The notes below the pieces were generated by a model. The model ran no database searches and was not told the DNA's origin. It saw only the letters and a list, made by a program, of their open reading frames with translations. Positions 7,761 through 15,263 of a DNA stretch of 64,000 nucleotides are shown piece after piece. Position 1 is the stretch's first letter. Each line of letters opens with the position of its first letter. Source of the DNA: JAFGRU01 sp963665915 (GTDB lineage: Bacteria > Desulfobacterota > Desulfuromonadia > Desulfuromonadales > JAAYDE01); assembly GCA_963665915.2 (NCBI GenBank), contig CAXXSG010000013.1, forward strand, positions 62,001 through 126,000, read 5' to 3'. Position numbers and translations under genes: made by a program.

Positions 7761-9026
7761 ATGAAACTGGCAATTCTTTCATGTGGCCCGAAATGCTATA
7801 GCACGCGGCGACTTCGCGAAGCTGCCGAACATCGCGGTCACGATGTTAAGGTTCTCAATACGCTCAAGTTTGCAATTGACCTCGAGCAGGGCGACCCGGA
7901 CCTTTACTATCGTCAAAAACAGCTCTCATCTTACGATGCCGTGCTGCCGCGAATCGGTGCGTCGATCACTTACTTCGGTACGGCAGTCGTACGCCAATTT
8001 GAACAGATGGATATTTTTTGTGCAAATACAGCTGCAAGCATTACCAATTCACGCGACAAGCTTCGCAGCCTGCAAATCCTCAGTCGACATAATATCGGTA
8101 TTCCGAAAACAACTTTCGTCCGTGACAAAAGAGATATTCTCCCGGCGATTGACAGAGTTGGCGGAGCACCGGTTATTATCAAACTGATAGAAGGTACGCA
8201 GGGGATCGGCGTACTTCTCGCCGAGACTGTAAAGTCGGCCGAGGCCATCATCGAGTTGCTGCAAAGCCAGAAACAAAGCGTGTTGATCCAGAAATTCGTC
8301 GCCGAGAGCAAAGGGCGTGATATCCGGGCCTTCGTCGTCGGCGACCAGGTGGTCGGTGCCATGCGCCGCGTTGCGCAGGGGCAGGAATTCCGCAGCAACG
8401 TTCACCGCGGGGGTCATGCCGAACCGGTGGTCCTCAATGACTCGTATCGTGAAACGGCGGTGCGGGCAGCTCAGATCATGGGCCTTCGAGTCGCAGGCGT
8501 TGACTTGCTCGAGGGCAAAGACGGGCCACAGATATTGGAAGTCAATTCATCGCCCGGATTGGAAGGCATTGAAGGCTGCACGCAACTTGACATCGCTGGC
8601 TCCATTATCGACTACATTGCCGCACAAGTGAATTTCTCGGAGATCGACCTTCGCCAACGGTTGACTGTGAGCCGTGGGTATGGCGTCGCGGAAATTAACA
8701 TCCCCTCCGGTTCAGAATACATCGGCAAATCGATCCAGGAATCAGGATTGCGTGAAAAAGACATCGTCGCGCTGACGTTCAATCGGGGCACGACCATTAT
8801 TCCAAACCCTCGACCGAGTCGGCAACTTGAAGCCGGTGATCGGCTGCTTTGTTTCGGCAAGCTGGATTTGATGCGCGATCTGATCCCACCGAAGGTTCGT
8901 CAAAAGCGGCGCCCTAGGGTGAAAGACCTGCCTGAGTTGCCGGTGGCGACAGAAGTTTCCAAAGAGTCCGGCACAGCTTCACCCGTCTCAATACCTAAAG
9001 AAGAAGACGGGTGCGGCCATGATTAA
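7761..9026 (+). CDS. rimK: RimK-type ATP-grasp ligase with C-terminal TrkA-C (RCK_C) domain
   Basis: A 421-residue protein. Residues 1-300 match the RimK alpha-L-glutamate ligase: the N-terminal MKLAILSCGPKCYSTRRL, the pre-ATP-grasp domain with VLPRIGASITYFG, the ATP-grasp segment TQGIGVLL and RDIRAFVVGD, and the metal-binding ILEVNSSPGLEGIE. RimK adds glutamates to ribosomal protein S6 or makes poly-glutamate using ATP. Residues about 308-372 (GVAEINIPSGSEYIGKSI through GDRLLCFGKLDLM) are an RCK_C domain, normally found in potassium channels and transporters and able to bind small ligands. E. coli RimK ends near residue 300, so this is a fusion. A charged low-complexity tail follows. The start is set by AGAAGGAG, and the 3' end overlaps the next gene by 8 bases. 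Confidence 0.9.
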   Translation: MKLAILSCGPKCYSTRRLREAAEHRGHDVKVLNTLKFAIDLEQGDPDLYYRQKQLSSYDAVLPRIGASITYFGTAVVRQFEQMDIFCANTAASITNSRDKLRSLQILSRHNIGIPKTTFVRDKRDILPAIDRVGGAPVIIKLIEGTQGIGVLLAETVKSAEAIIELLQSQKQSVLIQKFVAESKGRDIRAFVVGDQVVGAMRRVAQGQEFRSNVHRGGHAEPVVLNDSYRETAVRAAQIMGLRVAGVDLLEGKDGPQILEVNSSPGLEGIEGCTQLDIAGSIIDYIAAQVNFSEIDLRQRLTVSRGYGVAEINIPSGSEYIGKSIQESGLREKDIVALTFNRGTTIIPNPRPSRQLEAGDRLLCFGKLDLMRDLIPPKVRQKRRPRVKDLPELPVATEVSKESGTASPVSIPKEEDGCGHD

Positions 9027-10110
9027 ACCCCGCCAAAGAAAACCAATTGACGAGTGGTTCGGTGAAAAGATCCCCGCCGGTGAGTCACGCGACGTAACCC
9101 TCGCCGTGAGCGAAAGCTACAGCAGCATGACGGTGCCGATTCCGATCCATATTCGGCGTGCAACGGAGAATGGCCCGATTGTATTCGTCACGGCCGCACT
9201 CCACGGCGATGAGATCAACGGAACCGGAGTCATTCGCCAGTTGATTCAAGACAATGATTTCCGCCTGCTTCGAGGATCAATCATCCTTGTTCCTGTGCTG
9301 AATCTACTCGCTTTTGATCGGCACTCCCGGTATCTGCCGGATCGTCGTGATTTAAACCGTTCGTTTCCCGGGTCACCGAACGGAAGTCTTGCCAGTCGCA
9401 TGGCCCGTACTATTTTCGATGAGATTGTTTCGCGGTGCGATTACGGAATCGATCTGCACACAGCCTCTGTCAGGCGTACAAACTATCCCAACGTACGGGG
9501 CGATTTGACCGATCCCCAGGTTCGCCAACTCGCTGAGTCTTTCGGTTCAGAGATCATCATCAACAGCAAGGGTCCGCAAGGGTCATTTCGTCGTGAAGCC
9601 TGCCATGCCGGATGCCCGACGATCATCATGGAAGGAGGCGAAGTCTGGAAAGTCGAGCCGGGCATCGTTGAGACCGCTGTGCGCGGTGTTAAAAACGTGC
9701 TTCGCCAACTCGATATGCTCGACGGCGAAATAGATAGCCCTGAGTATCAAATTGTTATCCAGGACTCAAAATGGATTCGGGCAGAGCGCGGCGGTTTTTT
9801 GCACTTTCACGTCAAACCAGGAGACATTATCGAAAAAGGCCAGCCTCTCGCGACGAACACGACGCTTCTCGGCTTCGAACACAGCACACTCTACGCCCCG
9901 TTCAACGCCGTCGTGATCGGCATGACCAGCCTGCCGGCTATCAGTCCCGGTGATCCGATTTGCAACCTCGGCAAACTTCGCAGGGGACGCAAACCGTCTG
10001 AACTTCGGCGACAGCGAAAAAAGGAAGACAGCCTTGAGCAGCGCGTATCGGAAGAGCTTGCTTCAAACGTTCTCGTTGTTGACCCGCCCGAGGGAGTGAA
10101 CAATACGTGA
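9019..10110 (+). CDS. Succinylglutamate desuccinylase/aspartoacylase family deacylase
   Basis: A 363-residue M14-like zinc amidohydrolase. The zinc ligands appear in AALHGDEINGTG (His62, Glu65) and in GIDLHTASVRR (His about 151). DLNRSFPGS is the substrate-binding Arg region and IIMEGGEVW carries the catalytic-type Glu. The C-terminal part (FLHFHVKPGDIIEKGQPLA) is the beta-domain of the AstE/AspA class. The start overlaps rimK by 8 bases, so production is coupled. Next to a glutamate ligase, the natural inference is hydrolysis of an N-acyl-amino-acid or gamma-linked product. The exact substrate is unknown. Confidence 0.88.
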   Translation: MIKPRQRKPIDEWFGEKIPAGESRDVTLAVSESYSSMTVPIPIHIRRATENGPIVFVTAALHGDEINGTGVIRQLIQDNDFRLLRGSIILVPVLNLLAFDRHSRYLPDRRDLNRSFPGSPNGSLASRMARTIFDEIVSRCDYGIDLHTASVRRTNYPNVRGDLTDPQVRQLAESFGSEIIINSKGPQGSFRREACHAGCPTIIMEGGEVWKVEPGIVETAVRGVKNVLRQLDMLDGEIDSPEYQIVIQDSKWIRAERGGFLHFHVKPGDIIEKGQPLATNTTLLGFEHSTLYAPFNAVVIGMTSLPAISPGDPICNLGKLRRGRKPSELRRQRKKEDSLEQRVSEELASNVLVVDPPEGVNNT

Positions 10111-10264
10111 GACAAGGGGGTAGAGAAAGTTGCCGGGTCTGCGCATCGGACAAATTGGCTGGATTGTCATGGATGGGTGCAGGCCTGATACTTCCCAACT
10201 CACCTTGCCTAGAAGGTGCATCAGGTGGACACTCCCAACATGAGAACAAAAGCGAATTATTTTC

Positions 10265-10296
10265 AAGCCGGGCCTTAACCAAGGGCCCGGCTTTTT
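10265..10296 (+). terminator. Rho-independent terminator of the rimK operon
   Basis: Stem AAGCCGGGCC / GGGCCCGGCTT with loop TTAACCAA and a trailing TTTTTAG. It lies about 155 bases after the deacylase stop. The CTTGACA-containing stretch that follows also follows the thioesterase terminator at 6.86 kb, in similar form. Confidence 0.8.
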
Positions 10297-10393
10297 AGTT
10301 CCTAATGCATCTCGTCGGGAAAACCTTGACAAATTTCAGGCTGAGGATAAGAATTAATGGGAATTAATTTGAGGAAAGTGTTTGGGGTAATCT

Positions 10394-10494
10394 GGGCCGG
10401 TGTTTATTTGCTCAATTGGCTGATGGGATGATCGGCGTTAAATTTGGTCATGGACTCAAAGCTGGAATCTGAGAATTTCAATAGGTGGAAAAAT
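10394..10494 (+). repeat. Direct repeat family A, copy 1
   Basis: About 101 bases, from GGGCCGGTGTTTATTTG to TTTCAATAGGTGGAAAAAT, matching copy 2 at 11414-11515 in the same orientation at roughly 70-80 percent identity by eye. The two copies bracket the Asp/Glu racemase gene. Confidence 0.7.
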
Positions 10495-10534
10495 CAAGGG
10501 GTAATTTTCCGCTTTTTGTCGATAATACCGCGAT

Positions 10535-10587
10535 AGGTGGAAAATTTTTCCATATATAAGGGTGTTATGACGGAAAATTTTCTACCT
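10535..10587. repeat. Inverted repeat upstream of the racemase gene
   Basis: AGGTGGAAAATTTT (10535-10548) faces AAAATTTTCTACCT (10574-10587), 13 of 14 positions complementary. It is followed by ACACCGTTAGGCGTC, whose GTTAGGC matches the integron attC core GTTRRRY. No matching attC arm was convincing. Confidence 0.55.
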
Positions 10588-10620
10588 AACCACACCGTTA
10601 GGCGTCTCAAGGAGCTTTCT

Positions 10621-11316
10621 ATGCCCACAACAACCATCGGCATACTTGCTGGAATGGGTCCCCGCTCGACCGGTCCGTTCTTGGACCTCGTGTTCACTGC
10701 GTGCCAAGAGATTTACGGTGCGCGGTACGACATTGACTTCCCGAAGATGTTAATCTGTTCTCAGCCGGCACCGTTTTACGAAGACCGGCAGATCGACCAC
10801 GCGGCCCTGGAAGCAGCAACGCTTGATGGACTGAAGCTCTTGGAGTCAGCGGGAGCGAACTTCCTTGCGATCGCGTGTAACACGGTACACATCTATTACC
10901 CTCGGTTGGCGGCCGCAGTTTCGGTGCCGTTGCTCAACATCGTCGACCTGGCCGTTCAAGCAATACCGAAGTCCATGCGAAATATTGCGTTGGTGGCGGC
11001 TCGTCCAACGGCGGAGTCCGGCTTGTTTCAGAGCGCGCTGCAAGACGCCGGATTCAGCGTTGCCGCCCTTGATTGGCAAAGCGACATCGACGCAATGCTC
11101 TCCGCGGTTCGCGAGACAACCAGCCCCGAAGTGTTTCGTAGTCTTTGGGATTCCTTGCTGAGCAGAGCACAGGCCGTTGGGGCTGATGCTGTGTTGGTCG
11201 CGTGCCTGGACCTGAGCGGCGTCGTACGCTTTGCCTCGGAGCAATTGCCAATCGTCGATGCAGCCAACTGCTTGGCTCGCGCGGTGGTTCAGCAGTGGTT
11301 GTTCACACGCGAGTAG
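10621..11316 (+). CDS. Aspartate/glutamate racemase family protein
   Basis: A 231-residue cofactor-independent racemase of the Asp/Glu/hydantoin superfamily, interconverting L- and D-amino acids by two cysteines. Both are visible: FLAIACNTVHIYY holds the first and AVLVACLDLSGV the second. The N-terminal TIGILAGMGPRSTGPFLD is the family signature. I chose the ATG at 10621 because CAAGGAG precedes it; an in-frame ATG at 10537 lies inside the upstream inverted repeat. The second cysteine lacks the following TE typical of aspartate racemases (GCTE), so substrate preference is open. The gene is isolated between direct repeats, as if acquired as a single unit. Confidence 0.85.
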   Translation: MPTTTIGILAGMGPRSTGPFLDLVFTACQEIYGARYDIDFPKMLICSQPAPFYEDRQIDHAALEAATLDGLKLLESAGANFLAIACNTVHIYYPRLAAAVSVPLLNIVDLAVQAIPKSMRNIALVAARPTAESGLFQSALQDAGFSVAALDWQSDIDAMLSAVRETTSPEVFRSLWDSLLSRAQAVGADAVLVACLDLSGVVRFASEQLPIVDAANCLARAVVQQWLFTRE

Positions 11317-11348
11317 CTGTTGCGCCGGAAGAATAGGAAAAATAGTAG

Positions 11349-11400
11349 AAAAATAGGGACAGCGCCCTTTTTAGAAAAATAGGGACAGCGCCCTTTTTAC
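11349..11400 (+). repeat. Tandem pair of 26-base AATAGGGACAGCGCCC units
   Basis: Two back-to-back copies of AAAAATAGGGACAGCGCCCT plus TTTTAG/TTTTAC. The unit recurs at 11954-11981 and, diverged, at 6236-6270. AGGG...CCCT makes each unit a small imperfect palindrome, like REP sequences. Confidence 0.8.
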
Positions 11401-11413
11401 GAGGAGACACCTA

Positions 11414-11515
11414 GGGCCATTGTTTAATTGTTCAACAAATTGATGGCATTATTGGCTAGTGAATCCGCCCATGAACCCAAAACTGGAATCCGAGACTTTC
11501 AATAGGTGGAAAAAT
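11414..11515 (+). repeat. Direct repeat family A, copy 2
   Basis: Matches 10394-10494 from GGGCCATTGTTTAATTG to TTTCAATAGGTGGAAAAAT. It is followed by TTTCCACCT, which makes the end a palindrome (AGGTGGAAA / TTTCCACCT). Confidence 0.7.
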
Positions 11516-11551
11516 TTCCACCTGTCAACACCTTAGCTTTTGGAGAAGGAT

Positions 11552-12010
11552 ATGCCTATCAAGTATAAAATTTTCCAAGACAGAAAACTCGTCTACGTTT
11601 TAGGGATTGGCGAAATCATTTTTGATGAGCTGCTACTTCATATTGAAGAATTGGCCACTGATCCCAAATACATTTCGCCTATGAAAAAGTTAGTAGATTA
11701 TCGAAATTCTACTCTATCTAGCCTATCAACCGAAGAAACAATTAAATTTGCTAACAAAAAAACTCAATTTATTGAAACTTTTAAAAATGAAAAATGTGCA
11801 ATTGTAACAAAAAGTGATTTAAATTTTGGAATGACAAGACTTCATTTTGCTCACCTCCACAATGTAGACATCATGACAAATGTATTTCGCAATATTGAAG
11901 ATGCTCTATCGTGGCTGCAAATCGATCTTGAGGAAAACGAAATTAATTTGGGGGGAAATAGGGATAGTGCCCTTTTTACGGGAGTTCCGGGGTCAGAATA
12001 CCCAATTTAA
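11552..12010 (+). CDS. STAS/SpoIIAA-like hypothetical protein with repeat-derived tail
   Basis: A 152-residue soluble protein that begins MPIKYKIFQDRKLVYVLGIG and contains the NVFRNIEDALSWLQ segment close to the C-terminus of the fold. A related protein is encoded at 24331-24723 (ARSIEEAMSWLESQ), so this is a small family with a STAS-like alternation of strands and helices. The ATG at 11552 follows GGAGAAGGAT. The region is clearly more AT-rich than the racemase gene before it. The last 20 or so codons (from GGNRDSALF to the stop) are encoded by a copy of the AATAGGGAtAGtGCCC repeat and the GGGGTCAGAATACCC tail, so the native stop was replaced. Function unknown. Confidence 0.7.
   Translation: MPIKYKIFQDRKLVYVLGIGEIIFDELLLHIEELATDPKYISPMKKLVDYRNSTLSSLSTEETIKFANKKTQFIETFKNEKCAIVTKSDLNFGMTRLHFAHLHNVDIMTNVFRNIEDALSWLQIDLEENEINLGGNRDSALFTGVPGSEYPI
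11954..11981 (+). repeat. AATAGGGACAGCGCCC repeat copy inside a coding end
   Basis: GGAAATAGGGATAGTGCCC followed by TTTTTACGGG. It supplies the final codons of the STAS-like gene at 11552-12010. Confidence 0.75.
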
Positions 12011-12025
12011 AACCAAAAGTGCTAA

Positions 12026-12103
12026 GAAAGGAGTCAAGTCTCCATTTGACCTTTTCGGAAAAAAGGACCAGAAAGAGTCAAGCGTAGACTTGACCCCTTT
12101 CTT
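12026..12103. repeat. BIME-like palindromic element, family B, copy 1
   Basis: An inverted repeat with arms GGAGTCAAGTCTCCATTTGAC and GTCAAGCGTAGACTTGACCC around a short CTTTTCGGAAAAAAGGACCAG centre. The second copy is at 13092-13169 in the same orientation. Confidence 0.8.
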
Positions 12104-12465
12104 CATGTGTTAACACGGGCAACACCAAAGCCACTATTGAAGGCATCTACGGCAATGTATTTCTTACTGATCCTCTCAGGCCTGGTGCCGAAATGAACAG
12201 CATTGGGAAATTTAGCGGCAAAATTATCGATCCTGGTGATAAATTTCAAATCCTTGTTGCGTCCGATATTACTATCAATTCCGCCACTATCGAGAGTATG
12301 AAAAGCCAACGTGGGCAACAGTCCTTCCCAATATTCTGCATTGGAATAGTTAGTTACTCTGATGCTAGTGGTGCAAAACGCGAAACAGGTTTTTGCAGAA
12401 AGTTCAGCGCCAGTGACGCCATTTGGGTGAAAGTTGATAATTCCGACTATGAATACAGCTATTAA
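12094..12465 (+). pseudogene. 5'-truncated hypothetical gene
   Basis: The frame is open from 12094 and reads VNTGNTKATIEGIYGNVFL before the first ATG at 12193, then continues to a stop at 12465. About 115 protein-like residues survive without a start codon upstream of the internal Met. The 5' edge coincides with the end of the palindromic element at 12026-12103, so the element, or the event that brought it, removed the 5' part. The remaining 90-residue frame from 12193 lacks a ribosome-binding site. The family is not recognised; the sequence looks like a soluble beta-rich domain. Confidence 0.55.
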
Positions 12466-12627
12466 TTGTTTCATTTTATTTCCCAATTGGTGCGGCAAAT
12501 TTCTAACCCGTCACTGAACCGGACGGTTCAAACTCGGCGGTTCTCGATAAATGTCTAATACGCCCGGCTCTTTACGCCGCCGTTTAGCTCAAATGTTGGA
12601 AAAAACAATCTAACATATGGAGAAAAA
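12466..12627. other. Hairpin-rich spacer before the haem-binding gene
   Basis: Contains the hairpin GAACCGGACGGTTC and the arms CGGCGG ... CCGCCG, followed by GTTTAGCTCAAATGTTGG. The structure is reminiscent of a recombination site, but I could not match it to the attC layout. Confidence 0.35.
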
Positions 12628-13056
12628 ATGAAATCATTAAAGATACTTGGAGTTATTTTAATTTTATTTTTCGGAATTCAGTTTATTCCATATGGAAAGA
12701 ACCATACTAACCCTCAAATTGTTGAAGAACCCCAATGGGATAGTACAAAAACCAGAACAACATTTTTCATGCTATGCGGTGATTGTCATAGTAATGAAAC
12801 TAAATGGCCAGGTTATAGCAATATAGCTCCAATTTCATGGTTGGTTCAAAATGATGTCGATGAAGGCCGTGAACATCTCAATGTTTCAATGTGGAACGTT
12901 CAAAAAAGAAATAATGGTGATGAGGCTGCAGATGAATATGAAGAAGGAGATATGCCTCCCTGGATTTATAGATTACCAAGACCACAAACAAAACTTTCAA
13001 CAAAAGACAAAGAAGATTTCATAACTGGCCTTAGGGCAACATTTAGCAAAAAATAA
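12628..13056 (+). CDS. Haem-binding domain protein (Haem_bd/PF14376 type)
   Basis: A 142-residue exported or membrane-anchored protein: a hydrophobic N-terminal segment (ILGVILILFFGIQFIPYG) and one CxxCH haem motif in MLCGDCHSNETKWPGYSNIA, followed by the PISWLVQNDVDEGREHLNVS stretch typical of this domain. DMPPWIYRLPRPQ near the C-terminus fits a distal Met ligand region. The ATG follows ATGGAGAAAA. Base composition is strikingly AT-rich against neighbours, consistent with transfer from another lineage (the domain is common in Bacteroidetes). It would act in the periplasm as a c-type haem protein. Its redox partner is unknown. Confidence 0.8.
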   Translation: MKSLKILGVILILFFGIQFIPYGKNHTNPQIVEEPQWDSTKTRTTFFMLCGDCHSNETKWPGYSNIAPISWLVQNDVDEGREHLNVSMWNVQKRNNGDEAADEYEEGDMPPWIYRLPRPQTKLSTKDKEDFITGLRATFSKK

Positions 13057-13091
13057 TAGCTAATAAGCTGAGAATGTAATTTATATATGCC

Positions 13092-13169
13092 AAAGGGGTC
13101 AAGTCTCTGTTTGACCTTTTCGGGAAAAAGGACCAGAAAGAGTCAAGCGTAGACTTGACTCTTTCTTTA
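13092..13169. repeat. BIME-like palindromic element, family B, copy 2
   Basis: Arms AAAGGGGTCAAGTCTCTG and the complement of TAGACTTGACTCTTT around CTTTTCGGGAAAAAGGACC. It is nearly identical to 12026-12103. The two copies bracket the truncated gene and the haem-binding gene. Confidence 0.85.
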
Positions 13170-13185
13170 ATAAGGAGAAATGACT

Positions 13186-14034
13186 ATGCCATCGAAGTCC
13201 GGTTCAATTTGCTTGATCATTACCATTTTTGTCTTGTTTTCATTGGTGGGATGCGCTGAGTTCTATGGGCAAAGGCAAAGCAGATACACCAGTAGCGTAG
13301 TTGAATACCTCTATCCGGAAAAAGAGGTTTCGGAGGTGCCTTCTATCCCGCGTCTTTCCTTGCCTCTTCGAGTAGGGATTGCCTTTGTCCCCGAATCGCA
13401 CCCCGGAACGGTTGCAAACAGCCTGAACGGAATGGAAAAGACGGCTTTGATGGAACGGATTTCTGCCGAGTTCAGGACATTACCTTTTGTTAAGGATATT
13501 GAGCTGATTCCTACCGATTATCTTGTAAAAGGTGGTGGCTTTACAAACCTTGATCAAATAAAAACCATGTACGGTATTGATGTAATCTCGCTTGTCTCCT
13601 ACGATCAGGTTCAACACACAGACGAGGGAATTTTATCACTTTCTTATTGGACAATCGTTGGTGCATATACTGTTAAAGGTGAGAAAAACGACACCAGCAC
13701 GATGGTCGATGCAGTGTTGTACGATATCCCCAGCCGGAAGATGCTTTTCCGTGCTCCAGGCACAAGCCTTATTAAAGGCACCTCAACTTTGGTAAATTTG
13801 TCAGAGCAGTTGCGGGCTGATTCCTTGAATGGCTTTCATCTGGCAGCAGATGATTTAGTCACAAACCTTCAGGCCGAGTTAGAGCGTTTCAAGAAAAAGG
13901 TAAAAGAGATGCCGGAATCTTATGCTATTGAGCATAAGCCGGGCTACACGGGTGGTGGGAGTCTGGAGGCCGGGTATGCTTTAACACTGCTCATTTTTGG
14001 AGGCTTGGCAACATGGTCGGGCAGAAAAAAATAA
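13186..14034 (+). CDS. Rhombotarget lipoprotein with GlyGly-CTERM-like tail
   Basis: A 282-residue protein with a lipoprotein signal (FVLFSLVGCAEF, lipobox LVGC) and a C-terminal sorting tail. The tail is a Gly-rich motif (YTGGGSLEAG), a hydrophobic helix (YALTLLIFGGLATW) and a basic end (SGRKK). This three-part tail is the GlyGly-CTERM pattern recognised by rhombosortases, and the gene overlaps the rhombosortase gene by 22 bases, as described for rhombotarget lipoproteins. It would be lipidated at the N-terminus and cleaved at the C-terminus. AAGGAG fits the ATG at 13186 better than the one at 13180. The molecular job of the mature protein is unknown. Confidence 0.82.
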   Translation: MPSKSGSICLIITIFVLFSLVGCAEFYGQRQSRYTSSVVEYLYPEKEVSEVPSIPRLSLPLRVGIAFVPESHPGTVANSLNGMEKTALMERISAEFRTLPFVKDIELIPTDYLVKGGGFTNLDQIKTMYGIDVISLVSYDQVQHTDEGILSLSYWTIVGAYTVKGEKNDTSTMVDAVLYDIPSRKMLFRAPGTSLIKGTSTLVNLSEQLRADSLNGFHLAADDLVTNLQAELERFKKKVKEMPESYAIEHKPGYTGGGSLEAGYALTLLIFGGLATWSGRKK

Positions 14035-14615
14035 GGGCTCGAGGGCAAATCCTGACGTTATCAATCGTTAGCCTTGCAATAATCGCTTATATCTGGCCAC
14101 GATTTTCGGAGCTGCTTGTGTATGACAGGCAGGCAATCTTAAGTGGAGAACTATGGCGTCTTATAACCGCACCATTGGTCCATTTTTCAGCCAGTCATAT
14201 CTTTTGGGACGTATTGGTTTTTGGTGTTTCCGGGTTTGCAATCAATGCATCGGGGTTTCGCAACTTCTGGCTTGTATGCAGTTTTTCAGCGGTTATACCA
14301 AGTCTAATATTCCTCATGATATTACCTGACCTTGGCCGCTATGGCGGACTCTCGGGGTTAGCCACCGGTGCTGTTGCATATTTCTGCCTCTGTAGTGCGT
14401 TCAAAACCAGAAAGAACCGGACGATATGGCTATTCATCCTTCTGTGTATGGGAATAAAGATTATATTAGAGACTAAAATGGGTAACCCGCTTTTCGCACA
14501 GATTGATGAAGCACCGTTTCGTGTTCTTCCTGCAGTTCATATCTTCGGATATTTAGGGGCATTTGCTACTATTATGTGGACTTGGCCCAACATGACACTA
14601 AACGCAGACGGCTAA
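14013..14615 (+). CDS. rrtA: Rhombosortase, rhomboid-family intramembrane serine protease
   Basis: A 200-residue polytopic membrane protein with about six helices. The catalytic dyad is visible: Ser114 in RYGGLSGLATGA (GxSG) and His176 in LPAVHIFGYLGA. The N-terminal GELWRLITAPLVHFSASHIFWD loop is the rhomboid L1 motif (WR ... H ... SHxxxD). Short size and pairing with a GlyGly-CTERM substrate identify it as the rhombosortase branch. It starts inside the substrate gene (22-base overlap), so enzyme and substrate are made together. No other GlyGly-CTERM protein is in the window, suggesting a dedicated one-to-one pair. Confidence 0.88.
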   Translation: MVGQKKIRARGQILTLSIVSLAIIAYIWPRFSELLVYDRQAILSGELWRLITAPLVHFSASHIFWDVLVFGVSGFAINASGFRNFWLVCSFSAVIPSLIFLMILPDLGRYGGLSGLATGAVAYFCLCSAFKTRKNRTIWLFILLCMGIKIILETKMGNPLFAQIDEAPFRVLPAVHIFGYLGAFATIMWTWPNMTLNADG

Positions 14616-14752
14616 ATGCTGGGTGTTTTGAACAATATTACTATTTATACTTTGTTAAAAAATGCCGACAGGCCGTTCTTAACTATCCGCCGCTGGTTAA
14701 TTTGTTGTTGGGTGTGGAATCAGACAATCAAGAAAAAGAAAGGGGAATAGTC

Positions 14753-15055
14753 ATGCCAGAATTTGGGTCGCCCTTCTCGGGGCTGGCAAACGATCGGAAG
14801 CTCACAGATGAGGAACTCATCCGTGCAATCCGGTTCATGATCGCTGCGGAATACGAAGCGATTCAATTGTACATGCAGCTTGCCGAATCAACAGATAATA
14901 AACTCGCCATTGAAGTACTTAAGGATATCGCCGATGAAGAACGCGTTCACGCCGGCGAGTTCCTTAGACTTCTTCGCGAGTTAGCCCCAGATGAAGAAAA
15001 GTTTTATACAGAAGGGGCGAAGGAAGTTGAAGAAGAAATAGAGAAGTCAAAGTAG
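14753..15055 (+). CDS. Ferritin-like diiron protein, short (rubrerythrin/FLP type)
   Basis: A 100-residue helical protein with the diiron signature: Glu in MIAAEYEAIQLYMQLAE and the ExxH in ADEERVHAGEFLRLLREL. It has only two of the four helices of a full ferritin, so it should dimerise or oligomerise to complete the fold, like the encapsulated-ferritin-like group. The highly charged end (GAKEVEEEIEKSK) has no recognisable encapsulin-targeting peptide, and no encapsulin gene is nearby. Probable role: iron oxidation/storage or peroxide handling in the cytoplasm. The ATG at 14753 follows AAAGGGGAATAGTC. Confidence 0.8.
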   Translation: MPEFGSPFSGLANDRKLTDEELIRAIRFMIAAEYEAIQLYMQLAESTDNKLAIEVLKDIADEERVHAGEFLRLLRELAPDEEKFYTEGAKEVEEEIEKSK

Positions 15056-15263
15056 AAAACTATCGATAACTTCAGGAAACATCTTCAAAAACATAGTCAA
15101 GAACAGTGTTAAACGCCGATTTTCAGGGGCAACATCCTGGGAGATCTCCTGCTGCCAGGAATTGATCTCCCAGTTCATATCCGGGCGTTGGGAGGGCGAA
15201 TATCATATGAACCCGTCGGCATTAGATGTTAATTTAAGTCCTGCACATAACCCACCGCAGCCA
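15056..15263. other. Intergenic spacer before the family C repeat
   Basis: No credible gene. It includes the imperfect hairpin CTGGGAGATC ... GATCTCCCAG (about 15137-15174) and a GTTAAAC that fits the attC core consensus by chance or descent. Confidence 0.4.

Noticed and set aside
12466..12627. Possible integron attC site before the haem-binding gene
   Set aside because: Stems are present, but the R and L core boxes do not pair in the attC order, and no integrase is in the window. It is kept only as a hint in the array finding.
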